DNA of 64,000 nucleotides, from positions 86,792-150,791 of the forward strand of contig JANRFH010000030.1 in assembly GCA_030725745.1 (NCBI GenBank). Reading direction: 5' to 3'. This stretch comes from Akkermansiaceae bacterium. GTDB taxonomy: Bacteria; Verrucomicrobiota; Verrucomicrobiia; Verrucomicrobiales; Akkermansiaceae. This document shows positions 42,341-51,186 of this stretch, one piece after another (position 1 is the stretch's first letter; each line of letters begins with the position of its first letter). Both the position numbers and the translations under genes were made by a program. The notes under the pieces were generated by a model. That model had not been told where the DNA came from. It saw only the letters and a list, made by a program, of their open reading frames with translations, and made no database searches.

Positions 42341-42823
42341 TCATTTTTCGTCAAATTCACTTCCTACCTCAAGGTGAGCCACCGTAAGCAAATCTTTCGG
42401 GCGCCCCATTGCCTTCTTCGCCGTAATGAGAGCTTCACGGCTTAGAAAACGGACAGAGAAATCACCCAGCTCCGCCTCAACACTATTCTCGCGGCAAACT
42501 TCATACCCGCCCAGCCCCTTGATTTCTCCAAGGCAGTCAAGAATCCCCGCGCTCGTATTCAGGTAGATATTTTTCCAGCCTCCCTTTAGCGCCATGTCTT
42601 CATCGAATAGGATAGGCGGATTCTTGCCTCGAAAAGTAGGACTCAGGATAGCTAACGCTTTGGCCATTTTTTGCAGATTGTCCGAATCTAAATCGATTGC
42701 CACATCGCAATCGAATGTTGCAAGAGCGCTCCCATGGAAGTTAGCAGCAATTCCACCCACAACGACGAACTCAACTCCTTGATTGGCCAATGCCCCTAGG
42801 ATTCTCAAAAAATTAGCGTCCAT
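42341..42823 (-). CDS. MNT-type nucleotidyltransferase-like protein (possible toxin)
   Basis: Polymerase-beta-type nucleotidyltransferase of about 160 residues: GVEFVVVGGIAANFHGSAL, then the DxD motif FDCDVAIDLDSDN, KNPPILFDEDMALKGG, and FLSREALITAKKAMGRPKDL. The start MDANFLRIL overlaps the small upstream gene by 11 bp. Such nucleotidyltransferases commonly act in toxin-antitoxin or abortive-infection pairs, here inferred. By eye the pair is AT-richer than its surroundings, which fits acquisition by transfer. Confidence 0.8.
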   Translation of the reverse strand: MDANFLRILGALANQGVEFVVVGGIAANFHGSALATFDCDVAIDLDSDNLQKMAKALAILSPTFRGKNPPILFDEDMALKGGWKNIYLNTSAGILDCLGEIKGLGGYEVCRENSVEAELGDFSVRFLSREALITAKKAMGRPKDLLTVAHLEVGSEFDEK

Positions 42824-43046
42824 TTCTGAACTTCCTTCCAGCTTCCATGACCTGACTAATGGCATTTGCCGCCTCTTGGCTTTGTACAATTCTATCCAGC
42901 GGACTCATTTCCAGATTACGCTTAATCAACCCCACATCAATCCCCTCCCGCTCCACCAGTTCGGCAGCGTAGCGGCTGAGCTGAAAGCCTTGGCAATCGA
43001 CGGTTTCCACAAGACAAAGAATACACAAAAAGCCGAAACGCTCCAC
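42813..43046 (-). CDS. Small protein preceding the nucleotidyltransferase gene (possible antitoxin partner)
   Basis: A 77-codon ORF whose C-terminal half looks protein-like: RYAAELVEREGIDVGLIKR and SPLDRIVQSQEAANAISQVM, ending AGRKFRNGR. The first dozen residues (MERFGFLCILCL) are less convincing; a GTG at residue 13 is a possible start. It overlaps the nucleotidyltransferase by 11 bp, the arrangement of many two-gene toxin-antitoxin units. No named family recognised. Confidence 0.55.
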   Translation of the reverse strand: MERFGFLCILCLVETVDCQGFQLSRYAAELVEREGIDVGLIKRNLEMSPLDRIVQSQEAANAISQVMEAGRKFRNGR

Positions 43047-43110
43047 AACGAAAATGGCTGATAAATCCGACTAGTCGCTTCGCCATTTACATTCTTCCCG
43101 TTTCCTCTTC

Positions 43111-43141
43111 CATTCGCTGCCATTCGCGAACATTCGCGGTT
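43111..43141. repeat. Family A solo arm
   Basis: Three exact-length decamers occur in tandem: CATTCGCTGC, CATTCGCGAA, CATTCGCGGT. This is the same word as the 24.5-kb element. The arm ends 21 nt before the GTG start of the ABC-F gene. The following TTGAATCTTAC also occurs after CATTCGCGG at 37722-37741. Confidence 0.75.
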
Positions 43142-43162
43142 TGAATCTTACCTCTTTCAATT

Positions 43163-45049
43163 GTGTCCACTCTCCTTTCCGCGAACGAAATCCGACTCGC
43201 CTACTCCTACCAGAACCTCCTGGACGGCGTCACCCTTGCCGTCGCCTCCGGTGAAAAGGTCGGACTCGTCGGGCGCAACGGCTGTGGCAAAACCTCACTC
43301 CTGAAAATCCTCACCAACGAGTCCCAGGCTGATTCCGGAGATGTAGCCCTCCGCAAAGGCATACGCACCGGCTACCTCCCGCAAGAGTTCGAACTCGATC
43401 CCGAACTCTCCGTCCACGAAAACATAGCACTTGGAGCCGCTGACATCGTCGAGGCGATACACCGCTACGAAAATGGCGACGGCACCGAAACCGAGCTCCA
43501 AGGCTTCCTCGAACTCCTCGACCACACAGATGGTTGGAATCTCGACGCCCGCATCCTCTCCCTCTCCAACGCCCTCGGCACCCCGCCACTCGATTCCCCC
43601 ACCGGCCCACTCTCCGGAGGAGAAAAACGCCGCGTCGCCCTCTGCCGGGCGCTCGCCTGCCAACCGGATCTCCTCCTCCTCGACGAGCCGACCAACCACC
43701 TCGACGCCGAATCGATCCGCTGGCTGGAGGACGTCCTGAAAAACTTCGCAGGAGCCGTCATTTTCGTCACACACGATCGCTACTTTCTCGACGTCATCGC
43801 CACCCGCATCATCGAGATCGATGGCGGAAAAGCCTACTCCCACCCCGGCAACTACACCGCCTACCTCGAAAGCAAAGCCATCCGCCAGCAAATCGCCGAG
43901 CAATCCGAAGCAAAACGCCAGAAATTCCTCAAATCCGAGCTCGAATGGGTGCGCGCCGGAGTCAAAGCCCGCGGCACAAAACAACAAAGCCGCCTCGACG
44001 CCTTTTACGAAATCGAAGGCCAGGAAGGCCCACCCGAGGAGCGCGAGATGGATCTCCTCCTCCCACCCGCCGCCGATCTCGGAAACGTCGTCATCGAACT
44101 GGAGCAAGCGGGCGTGAACGTCGGCACGGAAAAACTCCCCCGCTGGCTCTTCCGCCACCTCGATCTCTCCATCCGCCCCGGTACCTGCACGGGTATCGTC
44201 GGGAAAAACGGGGTTGGCAAAACCACCCTCTTGAAACTCTGCCTCGACCAGCTCCAACCCACCGAAGGCACCGCCGTCCTTGGAAAGCGCGTCAAGATCA
44301 ACTACATCGACCAAACCCGCATGCAGCTCGACGGCACCGGCTCGCTTCTCGATGAGATTTCCGACGGCAACGAGAAAGTCCAGTTCGGCAACGAAACCCT
44401 TGGCGCCCGCGCCTATCTCCGCCGTTTTCTCTTCAACAACGAGCGCATCAACGAGCGTGTCGATCTCCTCTCCGGCGGCGAACGCGCACGCCTCATGCTT
44501 GCAAAAGTCCTCAAAACCGGCGGCAACCTCATCGTTCTCGATGAGCCGACCAACGACCTCGATCTGCCCTCGCTCCGCATGCTTGAGGAAGCCCTCTCCG
44601 CCTTCGGAGGCAGCATTCTCTGCGTCTCCCATGATCGCTATTTCCTCGACCGTATCTGCGACCAGATCATCGCCTTCGAGGAAGACGGCATCCACGTCAC
44701 CCCGGGAAATTATTCCTACTACCTGGAAAAACGCCAGCAGCGCGAAGCCGCCATCAAAGACCAGGCAAAGGCCTACAAAGCCCTCAAGCCCACCGCCCAA
44801 AAATCGACGGAAAAAAACCGCAAACTCTCCCAGAAAGAACGCGCCGAGCTAGAAGGCATCGAGGACAAAATCTTCGCCGCTGAGGACGAAGTCACCACCA
44901 TCGAGCACCGCATGAACGATCCCGATTTCCAAATCAGCAACTACGAGCAAATCCCCGCCGAAATGGAGAAACTCGAAGCCGCCCGCGCCGCCACCGCCGC
45001 CCACTACGAGCGCTGGGAACAGCTCCAGGCGATTGCGGATGCAGAGTAA
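43163..45049 (+). CDS. ABC-F family ATPase (Uup-like)
   Basis: Soluble protein with two ABC domains and no membrane segments. Domain 1: Walker A GLVGRNGCGKTSLLKIL, signature LSGGEKRRVALCRAL, Walker B LLLLDEPTNHLD. Linker helices span about 240-310 (RQKFLKSELEWVRAGVKARG). Domain 2: GIVGKNGVGKTTLLKL, LLSGGERARLMLAKVL, LIVLDEPTNDLD. A C-terminal coiled coil (KNRKLSQKERAELEGIEDKI) matches Uup. ABC-F proteins act on the ribosomal E site; Uup is linked to ribosome assembly and transposon excision. GTG start. Flanked by family A and family E repeats. Confidence 0.94.
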   Translation: MSTLLSANEIRLAYSYQNLLDGVTLAVASGEKVGLVGRNGCGKTSLLKILTNESQADSGDVALRKGIRTGYLPQEFELDPELSVHENIALGAADIVEAIHRYENGDGTETELQGFLELLDHTDGWNLDARILSLSNALGTPPLDSPTGPLSGGEKRRVALCRALACQPDLLLLDEPTNHLDAESIRWLEDVLKNFAGAVIFVTHDRYFLDVIATRIIEIDGGKAYSHPGNYTAYLESKAIRQQIAEQSEAKRQKFLKSELEWVRAGVKARGTKQQSRLDAFYEIEGQEGPPEEREMDLLLPPAADLGNVVIELEQAGVNVGTEKLPRWLFRHLDLSIRPGTCTGIVGKNGVGKTTLLKLCLDQLQPTEGTAVLGKRVKINYIDQTRMQLDGTGSLLDEISDGNEKVQFGNETLGARAYLRRFLFNNERINERVDLLSGGERARLMLAKVLKTGGNLIVLDEPTNDLDLPSLRMLEEALSAFGGSILCVSHDRYFLDRICDQIIAFEEDGIHVTPGNYSYYLEKRQQREAAIKDQAKAYKALKPTAQKSTEKNRKLSQKERAELEGIEDKIFAAEDEVTTIEHRMNDPDFQISNYEQIPAEMEKLEAARAATAAHYERWEQLQAIADAE

Positions 45050-45078
45050 ATACGCCGAAACTTAAGATTAAGAATTTC

Positions 45079-45213
45079 AACCACGGATGGAACGGATCTG
45101 CACGGATAAGAGAAGGAATTTCGCGGATTTCACAATTGGGTAGCTATTGGGCTCTAACCGGAGCGAAGGACTCTTTTCCAATTCCTTGGTCTTTATCCGT
45201 GAAATCCGTGGTT
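45079..45213. repeat. Family E inverted element (CACGGAT words)
   Basis: Left words AACCACGGAT, GGAACGGAT, CTGCACGGAT are matched by inverted right words ending ATCCGTGAAATCCGTGGTT (45195-45213). Inner AAGGAATT (45113-45120) pairs with AATTCCTT (45180-45187). The element fills most of the 213-bp space between the ABC-F and alginate lyase genes; nothing else is seen there. Confidence 0.8.
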
Positions 45214-45262
45214 AAAAACTCTTTCCACAACCCAAGCACTACTCGCCCGGCTATTTCCTCCA

Positions 45263-46123
45263 TTATTTAGCAAATCCGTGCTCCAGCTTGTACTCGTAAA
45301 CTAGAGTTTCCGCGTAGGCTCCGGCCTTTTCAGTCGGCGCGGTCTTATCGTTGGATTGGGTGTAGTTCCCCAATTTGAAATAGCAGCCTTTGGCTGACTT
45401 TTTCTGCGAGTAGGGCAGGCGCTTGCCGTTGTATTCGTAACTGATCACGCCTCCAGAGACGATGAAACGGACGGTGAAAACGGTTCCTAGTTTATAGTCA
45501 TCATCCACCAGATAGCCGTGTGATTTATCTCCATCGGTGATCCAGATGCTCGCGGTGGAAATTTCTGCATCCGGTGAGCCTCCGCCATGACCTTCGACAC
45601 GGAAGACCGTGACATCATCCTCGGAATCATGGATCTGTCCGGTCACGACGTGTGGTTTTACGGAAGTCAAATGAGTCACCTTTTGTTTGATTACGAGCGA
45701 ACGGATCTGCCCGTCATCCGTCGCCCAAGAAGCATGATATTGGGAATGTTTTTTCGGATAGCCCGGCTTCATTTCCCTGAGTTCGCTGCGCGGATTCTTC
45801 GAGCCAGACGTAGTGACCCCACCGTGCCCCGCTCTGAATCGGATTGCCGTGCCGTCCTCGTCCTCCACAACGGAGAACCATGGTTCCAAGGAGAATATCG
45901 CCAGATTAGGCGATCCGATTTCCCATGGACTGGATACTTTTTTGGGGTTCGCGGGATCGGGGATTGGAAGTGTCAGCTTCCACGCAGTGAGATCGAGAAC
46001 GTCCGAGGGGAAACGGATTTCGCCCTCCTGCTTATCTTCGCGATCGGGCTTAATTTCCGCTCCCAGTAGGGACATAGGAATATACACCAGCATGCAGGAA
46101 ACCGGAACGGATAAGCGTCTCAT
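45263..46123 (-). CDS. Secreted alginate lyase, polysaccharide lyase family 7
   Basis: The ATG at MRRLSVPVSCMLVYIPMSLL gives the signal peptide. PL7 signature blocks in order are WKLTLPIPDP, NPRSELREM (R-S-E-L-R), VVTGQIHDSEDD (the QIH motif with catalytic His) and GCYFKLGNYTQSN (Y-F-K-x-G-x-Y-x-Q with catalytic Tyr). QIH-type enzymes usually favour guluronate-containing blocks. It cleaves alginate by beta-elimination outside the inner membrane. No other alginate-utilisation genes adjoin it. Confidence 0.93.
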   Translation of the reverse strand: MRRLSVPVSCMLVYIPMSLLGAEIKPDREDKQEGEIRFPSDVLDLTAWKLTLPIPDPANPKKVSSPWEIGSPNLAIFSLEPWFSVVEDEDGTAIRFRAGHGGVTTSGSKNPRSELREMKPGYPKKHSQYHASWATDDGQIRSLVIKQKVTHLTSVKPHVVTGQIHDSEDDVTVFRVEGHGGGSPDAEISTASIWITDGDKSHGYLVDDDYKLGTVFTVRFIVSGGVISYEYNGKRLPYSQKKSAKGCYFKLGNYTQSNDKTAPTEKAGAYAETLVYEYKLEHGFAK

Positions 46124-46247
46124 TGAGTGATGCAATGCTCTCTACAAAGAGCCAACAAGGACAATCACGTATTTACATGGGCATGGTCACAATTAATGCT
46201 TCCGCCTCCTATTTATGAACAACACTCATACTGAAGGCCCAATAACC

Positions 46248-47570
46248 ATGAACCCCACATCGCTACTGAAACGTTGCACAGCGACCGCCGCCGTGCTTGC
46301 CGCCACCTCGCTCCCTCTATTTTCCCAAGAGGAAACCCCCGGCTTTGATTCCGGAAATACGAGCTTCATGTTCATCTCCACGGTTCTCGTGCTACTGATG
46401 ACACTTCCCGGCTTGGCGCTCTTTTACGGAGGTCTCGTCCGCTCGAAAAACACGCTCTCCATCCTCGTTCAGTGCCTTGCTATGGCGGGAGTGATGAGCC
46501 TGCTGTGGGTAATTTATGGCTACTCATTCGCCACCACCAACAGCAACCCTTTCATCGGCGGGGCTGAGAAACTATTCCTGAAAGGAGTAACGCCAGACAG
46601 TGACGCGGGCGGCTACCCGGAGACAATCTTCGTGATGTTCCAGATGACTTTCGCCATCATCACCCCGGCACTTATCATCGGTGCTTTTGCGGAGCGGATC
46701 AAATTCTCCGCAGTGATGGTCTTCAGCATCATCTGGTTCACTATTTCTTACCTGCCTATCTGGCACATGGCTTGGAATCCGGATGAAGGATTCTTCCACA
46801 ATTTCCATGTCCTCGATTTTGCTGGCGGCACTGTCGTCCACATCAATGCCGCCGTCGCCGGCCTTGTCGGCTGTCTCATGGTGGGCCCGCGCAAAGGCTT
46901 CCAGAAAGTTCCACTCACCCCGCACAACGTTCCGCTCGTTATCATCGGCGCATCGCTGCTCTGGGTTGGCTGGTTCGGTTTCAACGCCGGCTCCGAGCTT
47001 GCGGCAGACGGCACGGCAGGCATGGCCATGCTCGTCACCCAAGTCGCCTGCGCCACGGCAGTGGTTGTCTGGATCATCATTGAAAAAGTCCTCACCGGCG
47101 TAGTCACTGCGGTCGGCGCAGCTACGGGGGCCGTTGCTGGCCTTGTCGCGATCACCCCCGCCTCAGGCACCGCAGGTGTCCCAGGAGCACTTTGCATCGG
47201 CGCGATCTCAGCACTCCTCTGCTACGTTTTCGCCATCAAGATGAAACACAAGCTCGGCTACGACGACTCACTTGACGTCTTCGGCGTGCATGGCATCGGC
47301 GGAATTGTTGGCGCGATACTGACCGGCGTGTTCTGCTTTGAGAGCATGGGCGGCTCCGGTGCCTACAACGACGAGATCACCATGGGTTCCCAAGTTTGGG
47401 GACAAACGGTTTCCGTGCTCATCACTATTGGATGGAGCGGAGCGGCATCACTCATCGCGTTCGGAATCGCGAAATACACCGTCGGCCTACGAGTGGACGA
47501 GAAAAGCGAAGAAAGCGGTCTCGACCAGAGCGACCACGGAGAAAGCGCCTACACCGATCTCCACGGCTGA
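46248..47570 (+). CDS. amt: Ammonium transporter Amt
   Basis: A signal-like N-terminus (RCTATAAVLAATSLPLFSQ) is followed by about 11 helices. Family blocks are GLALFYGGLVRSKNTLSIL, HINAAVAGLVGCLM (first pore His), GASLLWVGWFGFNAGSEL and FGVHGIGGIVGAILTGVF (second pore His). The C-terminal cytoplasmic tail is RVDEKSEESGLDQSDHGESAY. The ATG at MNPTSLLKRC has GAAGG about 10 nt upstream; an in-frame ATG at 46215 is possible. No glnK (PII) gene adjoins. A terminator follows. Confidence 0.95.
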   Translation: MNPTSLLKRCTATAAVLAATSLPLFSQEETPGFDSGNTSFMFISTVLVLLMTLPGLALFYGGLVRSKNTLSILVQCLAMAGVMSLLWVIYGYSFATTNSNPFIGGAEKLFLKGVTPDSDAGGYPETIFVMFQMTFAIITPALIIGAFAERIKFSAVMVFSIIWFTISYLPIWHMAWNPDEGFFHNFHVLDFAGGTVVHINAAVAGLVGCLMVGPRKGFQKVPLTPHNVPLVIIGASLLWVGWFGFNAGSELAADGTAGMAMLVTQVACATAVVVWIIIEKVLTGVVTAVGAATGAVAGLVAITPASGTAGVPGALCIGAISALLCYVFAIKMKHKLGYDDSLDVFGVHGIGGIVGAILTGVFCFESMGGSGAYNDEITMGSQVWGQTVSVLITIGWSGAASLIAFGIAKYTVGLRVDEKSEESGLDQSDHGESAYTDLHG

Positions 47571-47591
47571 GCCCTACATCAGCTCTGTAAT

Positions 47592-47627
47592 AAAAAAGGC
47601 CGTGGCGAAATGCCCCGGCCTTTTTTT
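47592..47627. terminator. Bidirectional terminator
   Basis: AAAAAGGCCG and CGGCCTTTTT arms enclose a further GG/CC pairing. A-run and T-run flanks serve both the ammonium transporter gene and the convergent amidase gene. Confidence 0.9.
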
Positions 47628-47649
47628 AGATTCTAAAATTCGTAACCGA

Positions 47650-48246
47650 TCAGCCGCCCCTGCGGAAGCGCTGCACACCATCGGCGATGCCGCGTGCGAT
47701 CGCATCGCGAAACCATGCGGTCTTCATCCTGCTGCGCTCGTTGGAGTTGCTCACAAATCCACCCTCGACAAGGATGGAAGGAACGCTGCAATTGCGGATC
47801 ACATAGTAGCGAGCGTATTTGACCTTGCGGTCGTTGACTTTCACCCGGCTCATCATTCCCGAGTGCACGGCATCAGCGAGTTTTTTGCTAGTGGAGGTGT
47901 TATAGAAAGTTTCGATACCGCTGACATCCTGCTTCCAAGTGTAGTTGTAATGAATGCTGATGAAGATCGCGTTTTTGTAGCTGCTAGCGACGGTCATCCT
48001 GCCCGGAAGCGATACGAAGTAGTCACTGCGACGGGTAAGAACCGTGTTGTAGCCCATCTTCTTTAAGTGGGCTTCGAGACGGACTGAGGTATCAAGCGCG
48101 AGATGCTTTTCATATACACGCCCCCACTGACCGCCTTTGTCATGGCCACCGTGACCGGGATCGATGATCACCGTGCGGAAGTCATAGGCACCGGCGACCG
48201 CAGTAAAGGCCAGCACGAGGGATAAAGCGGCGGAAATCGTCTTCAT
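47650..48246 (-). CDS. N-acetylmuramoyl-L-alanine amidase (Amidase_3)
   Basis: Short secreted zinc amidase that cuts the bond between muramic acid and the stem peptide. The signal peptide is ALSLVLAFTAVAGA. Ligands are His in VIIDPGHGGHDKGG, Glu in RVYEKHLALD, His in IFISIHYNYTW, and catalytic Glu in SILVEGGFVSNSNE. Unlike AmiA/B/C it has no AMIN domain or visible autoinhibitory insert. At 198 residues it is only the catalytic core. Confidence 0.93.
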   Translation of the reverse strand: MKTISAALSLVLAFTAVAGAYDFRTVIIDPGHGGHDKGGQWGRVYEKHLALDTSVRLEAHLKKMGYNTVLTRRSDYFVSLPGRMTVASSYKNAIFISIHYNYTWKQDVSGIETFYNTSTSKKLADAVHSGMMSRVKVNDRKVKYARYYVIRNCSVPSILVEGGFVSNSNERSRMKTAWFRDAIARGIADGVQRFRRGG

Positions 48247-48345
48247 GATTTGTTTGGTTTCAAAGATTATTAAGATTTATTGATTAATTTTGAAATTTTG
48301 TAAAGTTAAAATCTCTCCAATGGACGGTATTTCCCCGAAATATAT

Positions 48346-49218
48346 TCATTCCGTGGGAATATCCGGGCGATCAGAAGCTTTACGAATCTTCGCCCTTTCA
48401 CGCGCAGCAGCCTCGGGATCGTAAGGGATGCTGTTCACAACTTTTACCGAACCGTCCCCGTATGCCATCAATACAGGGTCACCTTGGGCGGCAAGCTGAT
48501 GGATATCCCGTGCTACTAAGTTGCCATCGGCACTGACTTGGCAATGCACCCACATCGCCGGCGTGGCCAAGAACATCACGTGCATGCGCTGATTTCCATC
48601 GACGGTCACCATAGGCTTTCTGAGCATCAGCGCATCTCCGAGTAGGAATGTGCGCATAGGAACCCCCGTTTCACCATCAATCACCTGAGCGTAAAGCTGG
48701 GATTTTTGGCCGCTGGAGAAGGTCAGCAACTTGATCTCTCTAGTGGTGCTTCCGCGATCGTTTGAAACGCCGACCCTTTGGCTCCAGTAGGTTCTTCCAG
48801 GGTTGAGGTTGAAGAGCAAACGGTTCGTCTTCGCACCCTCGGTAGCCCCGTTCGGATCCCGGATCACTGCGGATACGGCGTAGTTTCCTTGAGAGTAGAG
48901 GATGAAAAACTCGGTAAGATCCACCCTTTTCGCCATGGACTCACCGGCCTTGATTTTCAGCGCCCCGAAGGCGTTGAGCTTACGGGTCGGGACGGGATTT
49001 CCGTTCGATTTCGTAACAACAAAGGACAACCACGGAAGCTGGCGCGTAGAGGCAAGGTTCAGCTCTTTTCCGCTGTGGTTCGTGATGATTACTTCCGCGA
49101 TTACGGCTTCACCGGCCACGTAGTCCTTCTTGTTCATGCTGAGCGACGTGGATATCTGTGCACTCAGTATAGTACACGACGCTGCAAAAACGGCTACAAT
49201 GGGAAAGAAACGAATCAT
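48346..49218 (-). CDS. Secreted protein of unknown function, beta-sandwich-like
   Basis: The signal peptide is FFPIVAVFAASCTILSAQ. The first domain (SLSMNKKDYVAGEAVIAEV, ITNHSGKELNLAST) has the pattern of an intracellular-proteinase-inhibitor or Ig-like strand domain. A second region (MHVMFLATPAMWVHCQVSADGNL) is not recognised. The C-terminus is charged and Pro-rich. A similar layout is frequent in Verrucomicrobiota. Monocistronic. Confidence 0.7.
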   Translation of the reverse strand: MIRFFPIVAVFAASCTILSAQISTSLSMNKKDYVAGEAVIAEVIITNHSGKELNLASTRQLPWLSFVVTKSNGNPVPTRKLNAFGALKIKAGESMAKRVDLTEFFILYSQGNYAVSAVIRDPNGATEGAKTNRLLFNLNPGRTYWSQRVGVSNDRGSTTREIKLLTFSSGQKSQLYAQVIDGETGVPMRTFLLGDALMLRKPMVTVDGNQRMHVMFLATPAMWVHCQVSADGNLVARDIHQLAAQGDPVLMAYGDGSVKVVNSIPYDPEAAARERAKIRKASDRPDIPTE

Positions 49219-49291
49219 CAGACCCGGAATCCTAGCTTTCCTATACCTACAGTCAACCTAACGAAATAGCTGACGCAAGAATTGCGGCCAC

Positions 49292-50068
49292 TCACTCCGC
49301 CTTGTCGCGCTCACCGAGCGGGCGCACCCAGATATTGCGGTATTCCATCGGATCACCATGGAACTGGAAGCTGATCGGCCCGGTCTCCGGATGATTTTTT
49401 GGATAGGACGCGAGTTTCTTATGCATCGTTGGGCCTAGGTAGCTCTCACCGTTCTGAAGCACCACGCCGTTGTGGATCACCGTCACCTTCGCGGGGGTCA
49501 CTACAGCGCCATCCTCATAGACCGGAGGGACGAAGGTGATGTCATAGCTATTCCACTCGCCTTGAGGAGAAGTCGCATTCACCAGAGGTGGAAGCTGCCC
49601 GTATAGCGCACCTGCCTGCCCATCGGGATAGGTCTTGTTGTTGTGGCTTTGCAAAATCTGCACTTCGTATAGCCCCATGAGGAAACATCCGCTGTTGCCG
49701 CCCTTCTGGCCGTCAACCTCGATCCCATTCGGGAGCTTCCACTCAAAATGCAGCTGGATCGCTCCGAATTTCTCCTTTGTATCCAAGTTCTTCTTATTGG
49801 CGATAAGCAGCCCGTCCTTGATCTCCCAAAGCGGCTCTTTCCCGCCCGAAGTCCATGCATCTAAGTTGCTACCATCGAAAAGCACCACAGCATCCGAAGG
49901 CGGCGCGATGCTAACCGCCCCGCCACTCTCGATGATTCTTGGCTGTGGACGCTCCAGATCGTGCACCTTGTATGGAGTGCCAGGGATCAGATCCTTGCCC
50001 TCTTCGGCATACACTGCCGCCCCACAAAGCATTGCCCCACAGACGATCCACTTCTTTTGAAATTTCAT
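49292..50068 (-). CDS. Secreted 3-keto-disaccharide hydrolase (DUF1080)
   Basis: A signal peptide (KKWIVCGAMLCGAAVYAEEG) is followed by the DUF1080 laminarinase-like beta-sandwich: DAVVLFDGSNLDAWTSGG, WEIKDGLLIAN, FGAIQLHFEWKLP, GNSGCFLMGLYEVQILQS and ISFQFHGDPMEYRNIWVRPL. This family hydrolyses 3-keto sugars or binds beta-glucans and is strongly expanded in Verrucomicrobiota and Planctomycetota. The start of polyprenyl synthase lies divergently about 110 bp away. Confidence 0.92.
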   Translation of the reverse strand: MKFQKKWIVCGAMLCGAAVYAEEGKDLIPGTPYKVHDLERPQPRIIESGGAVSIAPPSDAVVLFDGSNLDAWTSGGKEPLWEIKDGLLIANKKNLDTKEKFGAIQLHFEWKLPNGIEVDGQKGGNSGCFLMGLYEVQILQSHNNKTYPDGQAGALYGQLPPLVNATSPQGEWNSYDITFVPPVYEDGAVVTPAKVTVIHNGVVLQNGESYLGPTMHKKLASYPKNHPETGPISFQFHGDPMEYRNIWVRPLGERDKAE

Positions 50069-50177
50069 ATATCTCTAAACTCCATACTCACCCCCCATTC
50101 TTTCAAGATTCTTTTTGTAGGATCTACAGAATGCAGGTTGCCCGCCCCGCACATCCGTGGATAGTGTGCCACACGCC

Positions 50178-51185
50178 ATGGCCACCTTCACCGCCACATC
50201 GCCCAATAACGACCAATTTCCCTTCGAACTCGTCCGGCCAGATCTGGAAAAGGTAGAGATCGCCATCCGGGCGCAGGTGCGTGATTTCGATTCCGCAGTC
50301 GAGCCATACATCGCCTACATCTGCAATACCTCGGGAAAACGCATCCGCCCCGCCCTCGCCATCCTTGTCGGCGGAGCCACCGGAGCAGTCACCGAAGATC
50401 ATCGGAAAATAGGTGTCATCCTCGAGCTCATCCACATGGCCACGCTCGTCCACGACGATATCATCGACGGAGCAACCGCCCGCCGCTCCATGCCCACCTC
50501 GAACGCGAAGTGGGGGAACTCCCTCGCCGTCCTGCTCGGCGATGCCATTTTCTCACACGCCCTCACCCTTGCCACAGATTTCAACTCCATCGAGATCTGC
50601 CGCAAAGTCGGCAACGCTGCCAAAGAAGTCTGCCAGGGAGAAATCCTTCAGACCCAGCGTCGCTTTGACCTCACGCTCTCCAAGGAAGACTATTTCAAAG
50701 TCATCGAGATGAAAACCGGCGCACTCTTCGCCGCCGCCACCGGCCTCTCAGCTGCGGTCTCGGGACTCTCCGCAGAAGACGAAGAAAAGCTCGCCGATTA
50801 CGGCATGAAGCTCGGCACCGCCTACCAGATCTATGATGACTGCTTGGATCTCGTCGGCAGCGAGGAAATCGTCGGTAAAACGCTCGGCACCGATCTCGCC
50901 AAGGGCAAGCTGACTCTTCCCATCCTGAACCTCCTCGAAGCCTCTTCCGAATCTCAGCGGGAAGAAATCAACCGCCGCATCATTGAGCAACAGGAGATCG
51001 ATCTCCCGGCCATCGCCGGAGCTAGCGCTTACGATGCAGCATTGGAAAAAGCCGTGAATACCGGCCTCGGTCTCCTTGAAGATTGCCGCAGCGATCTCGA
51101 TGTCCTTGGAAACTCGGAATACAAAGAAGCCCTCCTCCAGATCACACGTTTCCTCGAAAACCTCCTCCGCAACTGCCGGAACTGA
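50178..51185 (+). CDS. ispB: Polyprenyl diphosphate synthase (octaprenyl-type)
   Basis: Trans-prenyltransferase that makes the side chain of the respiratory quinone. The ATG at MATFTATSP is preferred to a GTG seven codons upstream. Motifs: GKRIRPALAILVGGA, first Asp-rich LVHDDIIDGATARR (DDxxD-like DDIID), LLGDAIFSHAL, MKTGALFAAA, GTAYQIYDDCLDLVG (second DDxxD) and GTDLAKGKLTLPIL. At 335 residues it fits IspB; product length cannot be read with confidence. Confidence 0.92.
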   Translation: MATFTATSPNNDQFPFELVRPDLEKVEIAIRAQVRDFDSAVEPYIAYICNTSGKRIRPALAILVGGATGAVTEDHRKIGVILELIHMATLVHDDIIDGATARRSMPTSNAKWGNSLAVLLGDAIFSHALTLATDFNSIEICRKVGNAAKEVCQGEILQTQRRFDLTLSKEDYFKVIEMKTGALFAAATGLSAAVSGLSAEDEEKLADYGMKLGTAYQIYDDCLDLVGSEEIVGKTLGTDLAKGKLTLPILNLLEASSESQREEINRRIIEQQEIDLPAIAGASAYDAALEKAVNTGLGLLEDCRSDLDVLGNSEYKEALLQITRFLENLLRNCRN

Positions 51186-51186
51186 T

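Noticed and set aside
43295-44800. 501-codon ORF on - over the ABC-F gene
   Set aside because: The + strand has both Walker A/B sets and signature motifs; the minus reading is low-complexity Glu/Gly/Val sequence.
46180-46200. Sigma-54 promoter for the ammonium transporter
   Set aside because: A GG...GC pattern exists (GGTCACAATTAATGC), but the spacing is 11 rather than 10 nt and the flanks are poor matches.
47338-48066. 242-codon + ORF spanning the amt and amidase 3' ends
   Set aside because: It crosses a terminator and two well-supported convergent genes.
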